Below are positions 27,522 through 37,992 of a DNA stretch of 64,000 nt, one piece after another. The stretch comes from Rhodoferax sp. (GTDB lineage: Bacteria; Pseudomonadota; Gammaproteobacteria; Burkholderiales; Burkholderiaceae_C). The notes below the pieces were generated by a model that ran no database searches, had not been told where the DNA came from, and was given only the letters and a program-made list of their open reading frames with translations. The stretch lies in NCBI GenBank assembly GCA_024236015.1, contig JACKLK010000001.1, positions 1-64,000 of the forward strand, written 5' to 3'. The position numbers and the translations under genes are program-made. Every line of letters begins with the position of its first letter. The stretch's first letter is position 1.

Positions 27522-29180
27522 GTGCAAGCTCCCGCCCCCGTGGATTACCAGACCAGCCCGGCGCAGTACCGGCACTGGAAGCTGTCGTTCGATGGCCCGG
27601 TGGCGACGCTCGCGGCCGACTTCGACGAAAACGCCGGCCTGCGGCCGGGCTACAAGCTCAAGCTCAACAGCTACGACCTGGGCGTGGACATCGAGCTCAA
27701 CGACGCCGTCAACCGGATCCGTTTCGAGCATCCCGAGGTGCGCACGGTCGTCGTGACCAGCGCCAAGGACCGGGTGTTCTGCTCCGGCGCCAACATCTTC
27801 ATGCTCGGGGTCAGCAGCCATGCCTGGAAGGTCAATTTCTGCAAGTTCACGAACGAGACCCGCAACGGCCTGGAAGACTCGTCGATGTACAGCGGCCTCA
27901 AGTTCCTGGCCGCCGTCAACGGGGCCTGTGCCGGCGGCGGTTACGAGATGGCGCTGGCCTGCGACGAGATCATCCTGGTCGACGACCGCTCGTCGTCGGT
28001 GAGCCTGCCCGAGGTACCCCTGCTCGGCGTGTTGCCCGGCACCGGCGGCCTGACCCGGGTCACCGACAAGCGCAAGGTGCGCCACGACCTGGCCGACATC
28101 TTCTGCACCAGCGTCGAAGGCGTGCGCGGACAGCGTGCCAAGGACTGGAAGCTGGTCGACGACATCGCCAAGCCGGCAGTGTTCGCCCAGAAGGTGCAGG
28201 AACGCGCGCTGGCGCTCGCCGCCGGCAGCGACCGGCCGGCGGACGGCAAGCCGGTGCCGCTGGCTCCGCTGGAGCGCAGCGTCGAGGCCGACGCGTTGCG
28301 GTATCCGCTGGTGACGGTCGAGATCGACCGCGCCCGGCGCCTGGCCACGTTCACCATCCAGGCGCCCGCGGGCGAGCAGCCGTCGGACATTGCCGGCATC
28401 GAGGCGGCCGGCGGCCACTGGTATCCGCTGCAGCTGGCGCGCCAGCTGGAGGACGCGATCCTGATGATGCGCACCAACGAACTCGAGATCGGCCTGTGGC
28501 AGATCAAGACCACGGGGGATGCGGCGGCCGTGCTGGCCATGGACGCCACGCTGCTCGAACACGCGGCGCACTGGTTCGTGCGCGAGACCACCGGCTGGTT
28601 GCGCCGCACCCTGAGCCGGCTCGACGTATCCTCGCGCAGCCTGTTCGCGCTGGTCGAGCCTGGATCGTGTTTTGCCGGTACCTTCCTCGAGCTGGCACTG
28701 GCCTGCGACCGCATCTACCACCTGGCCTTGCCCGATGACGCGGCCAGGGCACCGCGCATCACGGTGGCCGACACCAATTTCGGCATCTACCCGATGGCCA
28801 CCGGCCAGAGCCGGCTCGCCCGGCGCTTCTACGACGACGAACCGCAGATGGCCGCGGTGCGGGCCCAGGCGGGCCAGGCACTGGATGCCGACGCCGCGCT
28901 GGCGCTGGGCCTGGTCACCAGCAATCCGGACGACATCGACTGGGACGACGAGGTCCGCATCGCGGTCGAGGAGCGCGTGGCGATGTCGCCCGACGCGTTG
29001 ACCGGCATGGAGGCCAACCTGCGCTTCAACGGCACCGAGAACATGGTCACGCGCGTGTTCGGCCGCCTGACCGCCTGGCAGAACTGGATCTTCCAGCGGC
29101 CCAACGCGGTCGGCGACAAGGGTGCGCTCAAGGTCTATGGCACCGGCGAGAAATCCGCGTTCGACTGGAACCGGGTCTGA
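27522..29180 (+). CDS. boxC: 2,3-epoxybenzoyl-CoA dihydrolase
   Basis: This 552-residue crotonase-superfamily enzyme opens the ring of 2,3-epoxybenzoyl-CoA by hydrolysis, giving 3,4-dehydroadipyl-CoA semialdehyde and formate. The N-terminal half holds the enoyl-CoA hydratase-like core with the oxyanion segments VFCSGANIFMLG and NGACAGGGYEMALACDE. The C-terminal half is a second, diverged crotonase-like region (FAGTFLELALACDRI). The GTG start at 27522 is fixed by AGGAG at 27511-27515. It is followed by boxB after 91 bp. Confidence 0.95.
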   Translation: MQAPAPVDYQTSPAQYRHWKLSFDGPVATLAADFDENAGLRPGYKLKLNSYDLGVDIELNDAVNRIRFEHPEVRTVVVTSAKDRVFCSGANIFMLGVSSHAWKVNFCKFTNETRNGLEDSSMYSGLKFLAAVNGACAGGGYEMALACDEIILVDDRSSSVSLPEVPLLGVLPGTGGLTRVTDKRKVRHDLADIFCTSVEGVRGQRAKDWKLVDDIAKPAVFAQKVQERALALAAGSDRPADGKPVPLAPLERSVEADALRYPLVTVEIDRARRLATFTIQAPAGEQPSDIAGIEAAGGHWYPLQLARQLEDAILMMRTNELEIGLWQIKTTGDAAAVLAMDATLLEHAAHWFVRETTGWLRRTLSRLDVSSRSLFALVEPGSCFAGTFLELALACDRIYHLALPDDAARAPRITVADTNFGIYPMATGQSRLARRFYDDEPQMAAVRAQAGQALDADAALALGLVTSNPDDIDWDDEVRIAVEERVAMSPDALTGMEANLRFNGTENMVTRVFGRLTAWQNWIFQRPNAVGDKGALKVYGTGEKSAFDWNRV

Positions 29181-29271
29181 CCGCTTGACAACCTGTTGTG
29201 CGGCGCGAGACCGGGTGGCGCGCCGCAACCGAATGTTTTTCCCCCGTGCAACCGCATGATCGGAGGCCATG

Positions 29272-30699
<1,428 letters not shown>

Positions 30700-30733
30700 A
30701 GGCGTGGCGCAACAGCTGGGAAGGAATGGCGGC

Positions 30734-32020
30734 ATGGGTGCATCCGAGTCGGCAATGATCAAGCAGCATCTGATCGATCCGGAGATCTGCATCCGCTGCA
30801 ACACCTGTGAGGCCACCTGCCCGGTGGGCGCGATCACGCACGACGACCGCAACTATGTCGTCGACGCGTCCAAGTGCAATCTGTGCATGGACTGCATCGC
30901 GCCGTGCCCGACCGGCTCCATCGACAACTGGCGCACCATGCCGCGGGCCATCGCCTATCCGGTGGACGAGCAGTTGTCGTGGGACGAGTTGCCGGCGGAA
31001 CTCACGCCCGAGCAGTTCGCTCAGGCTGGCGTGGCCAACGATGCCGTGGCCGAGGCACCGGCCACGGCGGCGGCGGCGACGGCCACGCGCGCGGACGCCG
31101 TGGAGACGGTGTTTCGCGGCGCCGACTATGGCGCCAGCCTGCCGCCCTGGTCGGCCGCCCATGCCTACACCAACCTGTACGGACCGAAGGCGGCAGCCAA
31201 GTCCATCACCGCGACCGTGACCGGCAACGTCCGGGTCACCGAGGTGGGCCGCGAATACGACACCCATCACATCGTGCTCGATTTCGGCAGCATGCCGTTT
31301 CCGGTGCTCGAAGGCCAGTCGATCGGCATCGTGCCGCCGGGGCAGGATGCGCAGGGCCGGGCGCATCATCCGCGCCAGTATTCGGTGGCCAGCCCGCGCA
31401 ACGGCGAGCGTCCCGGCTACAACAACCTGTCGCTGACCATCAAGCGGGTGCTGGCCGATCACCAGGGCCGGCCGGTGCGCGGCGTGGCGTCGAACTACAT
31501 GTGCGATCTCAAGGTCGGCGACACGGTGCAGGTGACCGGGCCCTTCGGTGCCAGCTTCCTGATGCCCAACCATCCGCGCAGCAACATCGTGATGATCTGC
31601 ACTGGCACCGGCAGTGCGCCGATGCGTGCGATGACCGAATGGCGCCGCCGCTTGCGTGCGTCGGGCAGGTTCGAAGGCGGCAAGCTGCTGTTGTTCTTCG
31701 GTGCCCGCACGCAGCAGGAACTGCCGTATTTCGGTCCGCTGCAGAACCTGCCGCGCGATTTCATCGACACCAATTTCGCGTTCTCGCGCGCGCCCGACGG
31801 CCCCAAGCGGTATGTGCAGGACGTGATGCGCGAACGCGCGGCCGACCTGGCGCCGCTGCTGGCCGACGACAACACCTTCATCTACGTCTGTGGTCTCAAG
31901 AGCATGGAAGAAGGGGTCGTGCTGGCCATGCGCGACGTGGTGCGCGAGGCCGGCCAGGACTGGGATGCGCTGGCCGCGCGGCTCAAGTCACGCGGCCGGC
32001 TGCATCTGGAAACCTACTGA
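30734..32020 (+). CDS. boxA: Benzoyl-CoA 2,3-epoxidase, reductase subunit
   Basis: This 428-residue iron-sulfur flavoprotein passes electrons from NADPH to BoxB. Two ferredoxin-type clusters are coded by C19-x2-C22-x2-C25-x3-C29 and C48-x2-C51-x2-C54-x3-C58. After an Ala-rich linker comes a ferredoxin-NADP reductase-like FAD/NADPH module with HPRQYSVASP and MICTGTGSAPMR. The ATG at 30734 follows AAGGA with an eight-base spacer; an alternative start lies 7 codons later. boxD (the next dehydrogenase of the pathway) does not follow. Confidence 0.94.
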   Translation: MGASESAMIKQHLIDPEICIRCNTCEATCPVGAITHDDRNYVVDASKCNLCMDCIAPCPTGSIDNWRTMPRAIAYPVDEQLSWDELPAELTPEQFAQAGVANDAVAEAPATAAAATATRADAVETVFRGADYGASLPPWSAAHAYTNLYGPKAAAKSITATVTGNVRVTEVGREYDTHHIVLDFGSMPFPVLEGQSIGIVPPGQDAQGRAHHPRQYSVASPRNGERPGYNNLSLTIKRVLADHQGRPVRGVASNYMCDLKVGDTVQVTGPFGASFLMPNHPRSNIVMICTGTGSAPMRAMTEWRRRLRASGRFEGGKLLLFFGARTQQELPYFGPLQNLPRDFIDTNFAFSRAPDGPKRYVQDVMRERAADLAPLLADDNTFIYVCGLKSMEEGVVLAMRDVVREAGQDWDALAARLKSRGRLHLETY

Positions 32021-32035
32021 GCGCCTGGCGCGGCC

Positions 32036-32314
32036 TCAGCGGGTCGGCACCGCGCCCAGGCCCGGCCATGTGTGCGGCTCCGCGTATTCCACGGGCGCCT
32101 TGGCATGCGTCACCCAGACCGCGGTCGATCCCAGCGCCACCAGGATCACGATGGCCATGGCGGCCATTGGTGTCCTGGGCCGGGACGCACCCGGCCGGGG
32201 TGCGCCAGCCCGGCGGCGACCGGTCTGCGGGTGGGCGTTGCCGCCCTGCGCCCGCAGGCGTCTGGCCGCCGTCCGTGGCGGCGGACCGCGCCGCGGGTGC
32301 GCAGGCGGCAACAT
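32036..32314 (-). CDS. Possible small single-span membrane protein
   Basis: This 92-residue frame starts one base after the stop of the BON lipoprotein gene, so coupled translation is possible. Its N-terminal half is Arg/Pro-rich; residues about 50-70 (MAAMAIVILVALGSTAVWV) form one hydrophobic helix followed by a short polar tail. A shorter start at 32167 would give a 43-residue protein. No family is recognised, and the arginine-rich part could be an artefact of GC-rich DNA. Confidence 0.4.
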   Translation of the reverse strand: MLPPAHPRRGPPPRTAARRLRAQGGNAHPQTGRRRAGAPRPGASRPRTPMAAMAIVILVALGSTAVWVTHAKAPVEYAEPHTWPGLGAVPTR

Positions 32315-32315
32315 G

Positions 32316-32756
32316 TCAGCTGCCCACGCGCAGCTGGTTGTCGACCGCCGTCACGCCGGCCACGGCCAGCGCCTTGGCGGCGGCGCGCTCGCGGGCCGCA
32401 TCCGAGGGGGCGCTGCCCTTGAGCACGACCTTGCCGTCGGTCGTATCGACGTCGATCTTCAACGCGCTGAGCTCCGGATCGCGTGCCAGATCGGCATTGA
32501 TCTGGGTCGTGATCGCGGCGTCGCGGGCCGTGTCCGAGGCGCTGTCGATGGCGTTCTGGGCGCCTTCCTTGGCGGTCTCGACGCCTTGCTTGACCTCGGC
32601 GCCGACGGCGTCGGCCTTCTGCTCCATGGTGTTGATGGCGGCATCGACCTTCTGGCCCGCCGTCTGCTCGGGTGCGCCGTTGTCGCAGGCCGCCAGCGCC
32701 AGCAGCGCGGCGCAGGCGATGGCGGTCATCGTGGTACGTTTGTGAGATGTCAGCAT
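32316..32756 (-). CDS. BON-domain lipoprotein
   Basis: This 146-residue protein is an envelope lipoprotein of the OsmY type. The signal peptide ends in a lipobox LAAC at about residues 20-23 (LLALAACDNG). A helical segment of repeated Ala/Glu follows, and one BON domain occupies the C-terminal part (DLARDPELSALKIDV...GKVVLKGSA). BON domains bind envelope surfaces and often occur in osmotic-stress proteins. The ATG at 32756 is set by AGGAGG seven bases upstream. Confidence 0.88.
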   Translation of the reverse strand: MLTSHKRTTMTAIACAALLALAACDNGAPEQTAGQKVDAAINTMEQKADAVGAEVKQGVETAKEGAQNAIDSASDTARDAAITTQINADLARDPELSALKIDVDTTDGKVVLKGSAPSDAARERAAAKALAVAGVTAVDNQLRVGS

Positions 32757-32886
32757 GGGTTTTCCTCCTTGATTTGCCGATGTGTGGCAATGCGGGGAAG
32801 TGTCCCGCCGAGGCTGCGTGCCTGCCATAGGCGGGCGCCGAAAGCGGGTGTGGGAATTGTCCGACGGCACGGCGCCGCCACGGCGT

Positions 32887-34506
32887 TCAGGCGTGTTGCT
32901 TCTTGTGCCGGTACATGGCCGCATCGCTGCGATGCGTCAGGGTCTCGAGCGTGTCGCCCGGCTCGGCGGCGGCCACGCCCACGCTGATGCTCGCCTGCAG
33001 TCCGGCGGCGATGGACGACCAGTCGAATACGCGGACGGCCCCGACGATACGCTCGCAGACCTGGCGCGCGATGTGCAGCTCCACGCTCTTGAACACGATG
33101 ACGAACTCGTCGCCGGCCAGGCGCGCGGCCATGTCGTCCTCGCGCACGTAGGAGCGCAGGATCTGTGCGATGCGCTTGAGCACTTCGTCGCCGACCTGGT
33201 GCGAGAAGGTGTCGTTGATCTGCTTGAACTTGTCGACGTCGATCAGCGCCACGCAGGGCGGCAGTCCGCGTTCGGCGCTGCCGCGCAGCAACTCCCCGGC
33301 ATAGAGCTCGAAGTTGCGCCGGTTCGGAATGCCGGTCAAGGTGTCTTCGAGCGAGAGTTTCTCGAGCTGGCGCGACGTGATCTCCAGCAACTGCACATGT
33401 TGCTGGCGCTGGCGCAGGTCGACCTGCCATTCGATCACCTTCTCGCGCGTCTCCAGGCCGTCGGTGCGGATCAGTTGCTCGCGCAGGCGCAGGCGGCGCA
33501 ACTCGTCCAGCGCCTGGCCGTGGCGCCCTTGCGCGCCGTGCAGCTGCGAGGCCAGCAGATGGCCGAGGCAGGCCAGCTGTTCGTGCTCCACCTCGACCGC
33601 GATCTCGATCATGCGCGCGACCTGGGGAATCGCGGTGGCCCAGTCGCGCTGGGCCCAGGCGATCTCGGCCCGCACCCAGCTCTCGAGCGCCGACAGCCAG
33701 GTCACCGTCTGGTAACGTGCCGCCCACTGGGCCAGCACCTCGACGTCCAGGCGTGCCTGGCCGATGCGGCCATGCCAGATCTGCTCGAGGCACAGGCCGA
33801 ACTGCAGCACGGCCTCGGTGGTGATGTGCGTGCCCGGCGAGGCATGGCCCGCGTCGCCGTGCGCGATACGCGCGATGATGGCTTCGCGGCGGATGCGCAG
33901 CTGGTCCAGGGCCGGGAACGCGCCGACGTAGTGGCGCTCGTGGAAGATGCGCACCACCTCGGTCCACCACAGGTTCACCCGCGGCTGGAAGGTGCTCAGT
34001 GTCGGCTCGGCGCTCTCGGCAATCTGGATCGCGGTCTGCAGCGCCTGATCGGCCTTGTCGAAGCCATTGCTCCAGTAATAGGCCACGCCCAGCGCGTTGT
34101 ATGACAACACGCTGTGTTCGTCGTTGTCCAGGAACTGGCTCAGGCGCACGCTGAGCAACGCCGCCTCGAGGGCCTCTTCGTTGCGGCCGAGCGTGACCGA
34201 CACGATGGCGTGGGTGGTCAGCGCCATCACCTCGCCCGAGGTGTCGCCCAGCAGCTGGAACTGGTGGGCCGCCCGCTGGCTGGCGCGGTGCGCGCGCCGG
34301 TAGCGCGACAACATGCGGTCGCAGTGGGCCAGGCACAACAGCGCCTTGGCTTCGTAGCGCGGGTTCGACAGGCCTTCGGCGGCCTTGAGCACGCGTTGCG
34401 AGGTTTCGCGGCCGGACTGCACGTCGCCGCGGTCCAGCGCCGCATGGGCATCACGCAGCAATGCCTCCAGTCCATCGTTGCGGCGCGGCTGGGGCGGATT
34501 GTGCAT
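32887..34506 (-). CDS. TPR-repeat diguanylate cyclase
   Basis: This 539-residue cytoplasmic protein would make cyclic di-GMP. Residues about 1-350 are helical repeats of the TPR kind (alternating W/A/L pattern). A coiled coil at about 355-385 leads into the GGDEF domain. The signature is AGDEF (464-468), a variant found in active enzymes, and an RxxD inhibitory site (REDD, 455-458) lies five residues before it, so product feedback is likely. The ATG at 34506 begins the repeats; earlier in-frame residues are Pro/Arg-rich and unlikely to be coded. There is no membrane segment. Confidence 0.88.
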   Translation of the reverse strand: MHNPPQPRRNDGLEALLRDAHAALDRGDVQSGRETSQRVLKAAEGLSNPRYEAKALLCLAHCDRMLSRYRRAHRASQRAAHQFQLLGDTSGEVMALTTHAIVSVTLGRNEEALEAALLSVRLSQFLDNDEHSVLSYNALGVAYYWSNGFDKADQALQTAIQIAESAEPTLSTFQPRVNLWWTEVVRIFHERHYVGAFPALDQLRIRREAIIARIAHGDAGHASPGTHITTEAVLQFGLCLEQIWHGRIGQARLDVEVLAQWAARYQTVTWLSALESWVRAEIAWAQRDWATAIPQVARMIEIAVEVEHEQLACLGHLLASQLHGAQGRHGQALDELRRLRLREQLIRTDGLETREKVIEWQVDLRQRQQHVQLLEITSRQLEKLSLEDTLTGIPNRRNFELYAGELLRGSAERGLPPCVALIDVDKFKQINDTFSHQVGDEVLKRIAQILRSYVREDDMAARLAGDEFVIVFKSVELHIARQVCERIVGAVRVFDWSSIAAGLQASISVGVAAAEPGDTLETLTHRSDAAMYRHKKQHA

Positions 34507-34625
34507 CCGCCGATTTTGCGCCAATGGCGCCACGTTGCAGCCACGCAACGGCTCAGGGCCTGGCGCGGGCGCCCGCCGGTCGCGCCGCGGCCTACACTGC
34601 GGCTGATGACGAGGGGAGCACATCC

Positions 34626-35465
34626 ATGGCGGACCGGTCCCGGCCGGGCATGACGGCAGGCGGCGCCGTGCTGGGTGCGCTGGCACTGGTCATGGCCCTG
34701 TACGGCGTGGTGCTGGGGGGCTTGTGGTGGGGCCAGGAGAAGCTGCTGTTCATGCCGGATCGGCTGGCGCAGGACCATGGGCTGGCCACGGCCGACGACA
34801 TCCACGAGCTCCGGATCCCGGTTGCCGGCGCAGAACTGTCGGCACTGCACCTGCGCCTGCCCGATCCCCGCGGCGTGGTGTTTTTCCTGCACGGCAATGC
34901 CGGCAGCCTGGAGAGCTGGTTCGTCAACCCGGACTACTACCGCCGGCTCAACTACGACCTGTTCATGATCGATTACCGCGGTTACGGCAAGAGCCGGGGC
35001 GCGATCAGCAGCGAGGCGCAGCTGCATGCCGACGTGCGCGCGGCCTGGGACAGCATCGCCGCGCGGTATGCCGGGCGCAAGCGCGTTCTCTACGGCCGGT
35101 CGCTGGGGTCCGGCCTGGCGGCCCGGCTGGCGGTGGACCTGCCTGCGGCGCAGGCCCCCGACCTGACGGTGCTGGTGTCTCCGTACCGCAGCATCGCCGC
35201 GCTGACGGCACAACTCTATCCGTGGGTGCCACAGGCCTTGCTGCGGTACCCGATGCGCACCGACGCATGGATCGGGCGGATACCGAACCGGCTGCTGCTG
35301 ATCCACGGCGAGCACGACGCGCTGATCGCGCCGCAGCACAGCCAGGCGCTCAAGGCCCTGGCGCCCCAGGCCGAATTGCTGCTGGTGCCGGGCGCGGGGC
35401 ACAACGACTTGCAGCTGTTTCCGGTCTATCTGGACGGTCTGGCGCGGGCGCTGACGCAGTTGTAG
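34626..35465 (+). CDS. Membrane-anchored alpha/beta hydrolase
   Basis: This 279-residue protein has an N-terminal membrane helix (about 11-35) and an alpha/beta hydrolase fold. The triad is S159 (YGRSLGSG), D231 (HGEHDALI) and H259 (GAGHND); the oxyanion segment is FFLHGNAGS. It resembles the BEM46/YfhR-type serine hydrolases, whose substrate is unknown. It is divergent from the TPR-GGDEF gene. Confidence 0.85.
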   Translation: MADRSRPGMTAGGAVLGALALVMALYGVVLGGLWWGQEKLLFMPDRLAQDHGLATADDIHELRIPVAGAELSALHLRLPDPRGVVFFLHGNAGSLESWFVNPDYYRRLNYDLFMIDYRGYGKSRGAISSEAQLHADVRAAWDSIAARYAGRKRVLYGRSLGSGLAARLAVDLPAAQAPDLTVLVSPYRSIAALTAQLYPWVPQALLRYPMRTDAWIGRIPNRLLLIHGEHDALIAPQHSQALKALAPQAELLLVPGAGHNDLQLFPVYLDGLARALTQL

Positions 35466-35523
35466 GCACTGCCGCGGCGCGGTGCCGGCGGCCGCCCGTG
35501 GGGTCAGGCCGTCGGGTGTGCCG

Positions 35524-36285
35524 TCAGCTGGCGCCCTTGATCAGGCCGATCGGCGCGCCCAGCGGGTCGATGATGACCGTGAAGCGCCCGATGCCCGGAA
35601 TGTCGGTGGGCGGCACGATGGTCCGGACCGCCCCCAGTTCCCGGGCCTTGGCGCCGGCGGCATCACAATCGGCGACGTGGATGTAGGGCAGCCAGAACGA
35701 CGGCATCGGCGACTCGGGCGCTTGCTGCATCGCGCCGGCGCGCATCGCACCGCCGCCGTCCTTCAGGATGTAGTAGGTGCCTTGCGGCCCCATGTCCATG
35801 GTGTCGATGGCGTAGCCCAGCGCCTTCGCGTAGAACGCGGTGGCGGCCTTGACGTCGGTGCTCCACAACTCGTTCCAGAACCAGTTGCCGAACGGTGTCG
35901 TCGCCGTGTCTTGCGGGTCGTCCGATGCCCCCTTCCACAGGCACACCATGGCGCCGCTCGGATCTTGGATCGCGGCGCCACGGCCGACACTGCCGAATGC
36001 GGTCGGTGGCATCACGAGCGTGGCGCCCGCTGCCGTGCTGGCCTTGGCGCTCTTGTCGACGTCCGGAACCGACAGGTACGAGGCCCAGTGCGTGGCAACG
36101 CCCGTGTCGGCAGTGCGCCAGCCGCCGATGGCCTGCTCGCCGTTCATGATCATGTCGTAGGTCTGGTCGCCCATCGGCATGGACTGCACGGCCCAGCCGC
36201 ACAGGCCGCCGTAGAACGCCTGCGCCTTTGCGGGATCGGGCGAGACATGTTCGAACCAGACGAATTTACCGGGCAGGTGGGCCAT
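35524..36285 (-). CDS. VOC (glyoxalase/bleomycin resistance) family protein, two domains
   Basis: This 253-residue protein has two VOC modules, about 1-120 and 125-253, each with the GKFVWFEHVSPDPAKAQAFY / NWFWNELWSTDVKAATAFY type of opening. Metal-binding positions and substrate are not assignable from sequence alone. It is the third gene of a unit with ArsR and AHSA1-GST; the 46-base gap and an upstream GGAGT-like site suit cotranscription. Confidence 0.85.
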   Translation of the reverse strand: MAHLPGKFVWFEHVSPDPAKAQAFYGGLCGWAVQSMPMGDQTYDMIMNGEQAIGGWRTADTGVATHWASYLSVPDVDKSAKASTAAGATLVMPPTAFGSVGRGAAIQDPSGAMVCLWKGASDDPQDTATTPFGNWFWNELWSTDVKAATAFYAKALGYAIDTMDMGPQGTYYILKDGGGAMRAGAMQQAPESPMPSFWLPYIHVADCDAAGAKARELGAVRTIVPPTDIPGIGRFTVIIDPLGAPIGLIKGAS

Positions 36286-36331
36286 GGCGGGAACTCCTTG
36301 GGTTGGTGATGGGTGATCGCGTGGCGGTCGA

Positions 36332-37411
36332 TCAACCGGGCTGGGTGTTGGTGAAGCTGGGGCGTGAGGCCATCGTGTCGTGGGCGCGCATCACGTTGGC
36401 ATATTGCGCCAACAGTGCGCCGCCCTGCGGCATCATCTTGACGTAGGCCAGGATCGGCGCGAGGAACAGGTCGGCCGACGACAGGCTGGAGCCGGCCAGG
36501 AAATCGCGTGTGCCATACGCCGTGTCCAGCGCCTTGAGCTGGGCCGGCATCTCGGCCAGCGCCTTGTCGATCACGGCGATATCGGGTTTGCCGCCTTCGC
36601 CCTTCGGGAAAATGAACTGCAGCACGAAGCGTCGCACCATGGTGTCGTAGCAGTAGTTGTTGATGCTGCTGATCCACTGCAGGCAACGCGTGCGTTCGAT
36701 GATGGAGCCTGGCCGCAGCGTCGGCGCGTCACCGAAACACTCGTCGATGTAGTTGACGATGGCCTCGGTCTCCCAGATCGCGATGTCGCCGTCGCGCAAC
36801 CCCGGGATCTTGCCGAACGGGTGCACCGCCAGGATGTCGGGCGTGTGGGCCCTGCTGGTATGCATCGTGTAGGCCACGCCTTTTTCGGCCAGCGCCATGC
36901 GCGCGGTGCGGGTGTAGCTGCTGCGTACGTCGCCCAGCAGCACCACCGTGCCGGCACTGCCTTGCGGATCAAGCGCGTCGCTCAGGCGGTTGAAGGTCGA
37001 ACTCCAGCCCTGGTTGTGCCCGTCTCGCGCCGCGGCAGCCGGGAAACCGCTGTGTGTCATCTGCATCTCGGTGCCGCCGTCCTTCTCGTGCAACGCGATC
37101 TCGACCAGGGTCTCGACGCCGGGCATCGGGTTGTGTTCGCCTTTCCATTGCCAGGTGTAGGCCAGGCTGGCCGGCCTGTTCAGCGCCGTGAAGTGCCCGC
37201 CCACGACGAACAGGCTGCCGTCGCGCGACTGCATCTCGACCTGCCAGGCGCCACCGACTTCGGCGTGCACCTGCGCCGCGTTGACCCGCATGCCGCGCGG
37301 GCCCATCCAGGACGCCAGACCGGCCTCGGTGGTGAAGGCGGCAAAAACCTTGTCCCGCGGGGCCCGGATGAAGCGGGTCATCCGCAGCGTGAATCTCTCG
37401 GGTGCGTTCAT
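36332..37411 (-). CDS. AHSA1 (SRPBCC) - glutathione S-transferase fusion protein
   Basis: This 359-residue protein joins two families. Residues about 1-150 are an AHSA1/SRPBCC hydrophobic-ligand domain (FIRAPRDKVFAAFTTEAG, NQGWSSTFNRLSD). Residues about 155-359 are a glutathione S-transferase-like unit: SSYTRTARMALAEKGV and HPFGKIPGLRDGD in the thioredoxin-like half, ETEAIVNYID, then a helical C-half. The ATG at 37411 overlaps the arsR stop by 4 bases and has GAGGAAAA upstream. The two families are usually separate genes, so the fusion is notable. Substrate unknown. Confidence 0.85.
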   Translation of the reverse strand: MNAPERFTLRMTRFIRAPRDKVFAAFTTEAGLASWMGPRGMRVNAAQVHAEVGGAWQVEMQSRDGSLFVVGGHFTALNRPASLAYTWQWKGEHNPMPGVETLVEIALHEKDGGTEMQMTHSGFPAAAARDGHNQGWSSTFNRLSDALDPQGSAGTVVLLGDVRSSYTRTARMALAEKGVAYTMHTSRAHTPDILAVHPFGKIPGLRDGDIAIWETEAIVNYIDECFGDAPTLRPGSIIERTRCLQWISSINNYCYDTMVRRFVLQFIFPKGEGGKPDIAVIDKALAEMPAQLKALDTAYGTRDFLAGSSLSSADLFLAPILAYVKMMPQGGALLAQYANVMRAHDTMASRPSFTNTQPG

Positions 37412-37875
37412 GATTTTTTCCTCGGGTGGCGGTGAGCGGGTTGGAGCTCGCGCGTGCGCGCGTCCGCGGGCGGACGTTCGTGTGGCGGCGATGCGGGCGG
37501 CGGCTCTGCGGCGACATGGGGTGGCGTCGCGGGCACGGGATCGGTGGCGGCAGGCCCCTCGAGCACCTCGACCAGGCGGTCCAGGCTGTCGTCCCAGAAC
37601 GCGCGGTATTGGGACAACCAGTCGTTGGCGCGCCGCAGGCCCGGCGCATGCAGCCGGCAGATGCGCCATTGCGCGTCGACCTTGCGTTCGATCAGGCCGG
37701 CGCTCTCGAGCACGCGCAGGTGGCGGGAGATCGCCGGAGCGGATATCGGAAACGGCTTGACCAGGTCGCCCACCGGCGACTCGCCATGGGCCAGGCGGGC
37801 CAGGATCGCACGCCGGGTCGGGTCGGCCAGCGCCGCGAAGGTCGCGCTCAGGGAATCGGTAGCGGGCAGGGGCAT
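37408..37875 (-). CDS. ArsR-family transcriptional regulator
   Basis: This 155-residue repressor has a winged helix at about residues 8-85 (FAALADPTRRAILARLAHGE, ISAPAISRHLRVLESAGL) and a Pro-rich tail. It lacks the metal-ligand cysteines of metal sensors and belongs to the kind that pairs with AHSA1 genes. The start at 37875 has no ribosome site and coincides with the predicted transcription start. It heads the unit arsR / AHSA1-GST / VOC and probably represses it through the operator upstream. Confidence 0.85.
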   Translation of the reverse strand: MPLPATDSLSATFAALADPTRRAILARLAHGESPVGDLVKPFPISAPAISRHLRVLESAGLIERKVDAQWRICRLHAPGLRRANDWLSQYRAFWDDSLDRLVEVLEGPAATDPVPATPPHVAAEPPPASPPHERPPADARTRELQPAHRHPRKKS

Positions 37876-37881
37876 GCTGTT

Positions 37882-37910
37882 ATTTAACCAATGTGTTAAA
37901 TAGATGTCAA
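37882..37910 (-). promoter_or_regulatory. arsR promoter with palindromic operator
   Basis: On the minus strand a -35 TTGACA (37910-37905) and a -10 TTAAAT (37887-37882) are 17 bp apart. A perfect inverted repeat ATTTAAC-N6-GTTAAAT (37882-37901) covers the spacer and the -10. The predicted start of transcription falls on the A of the start codon at 37875. Confidence 0.8.
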
Positions 37911-37992
37911 ACACATTTTTTTTGCCATCGTCGACCCCATCGGTGGCCCTGGATCGTTTCAGGGGGTTCCATCCACTTGCAGGGACCCTTCC

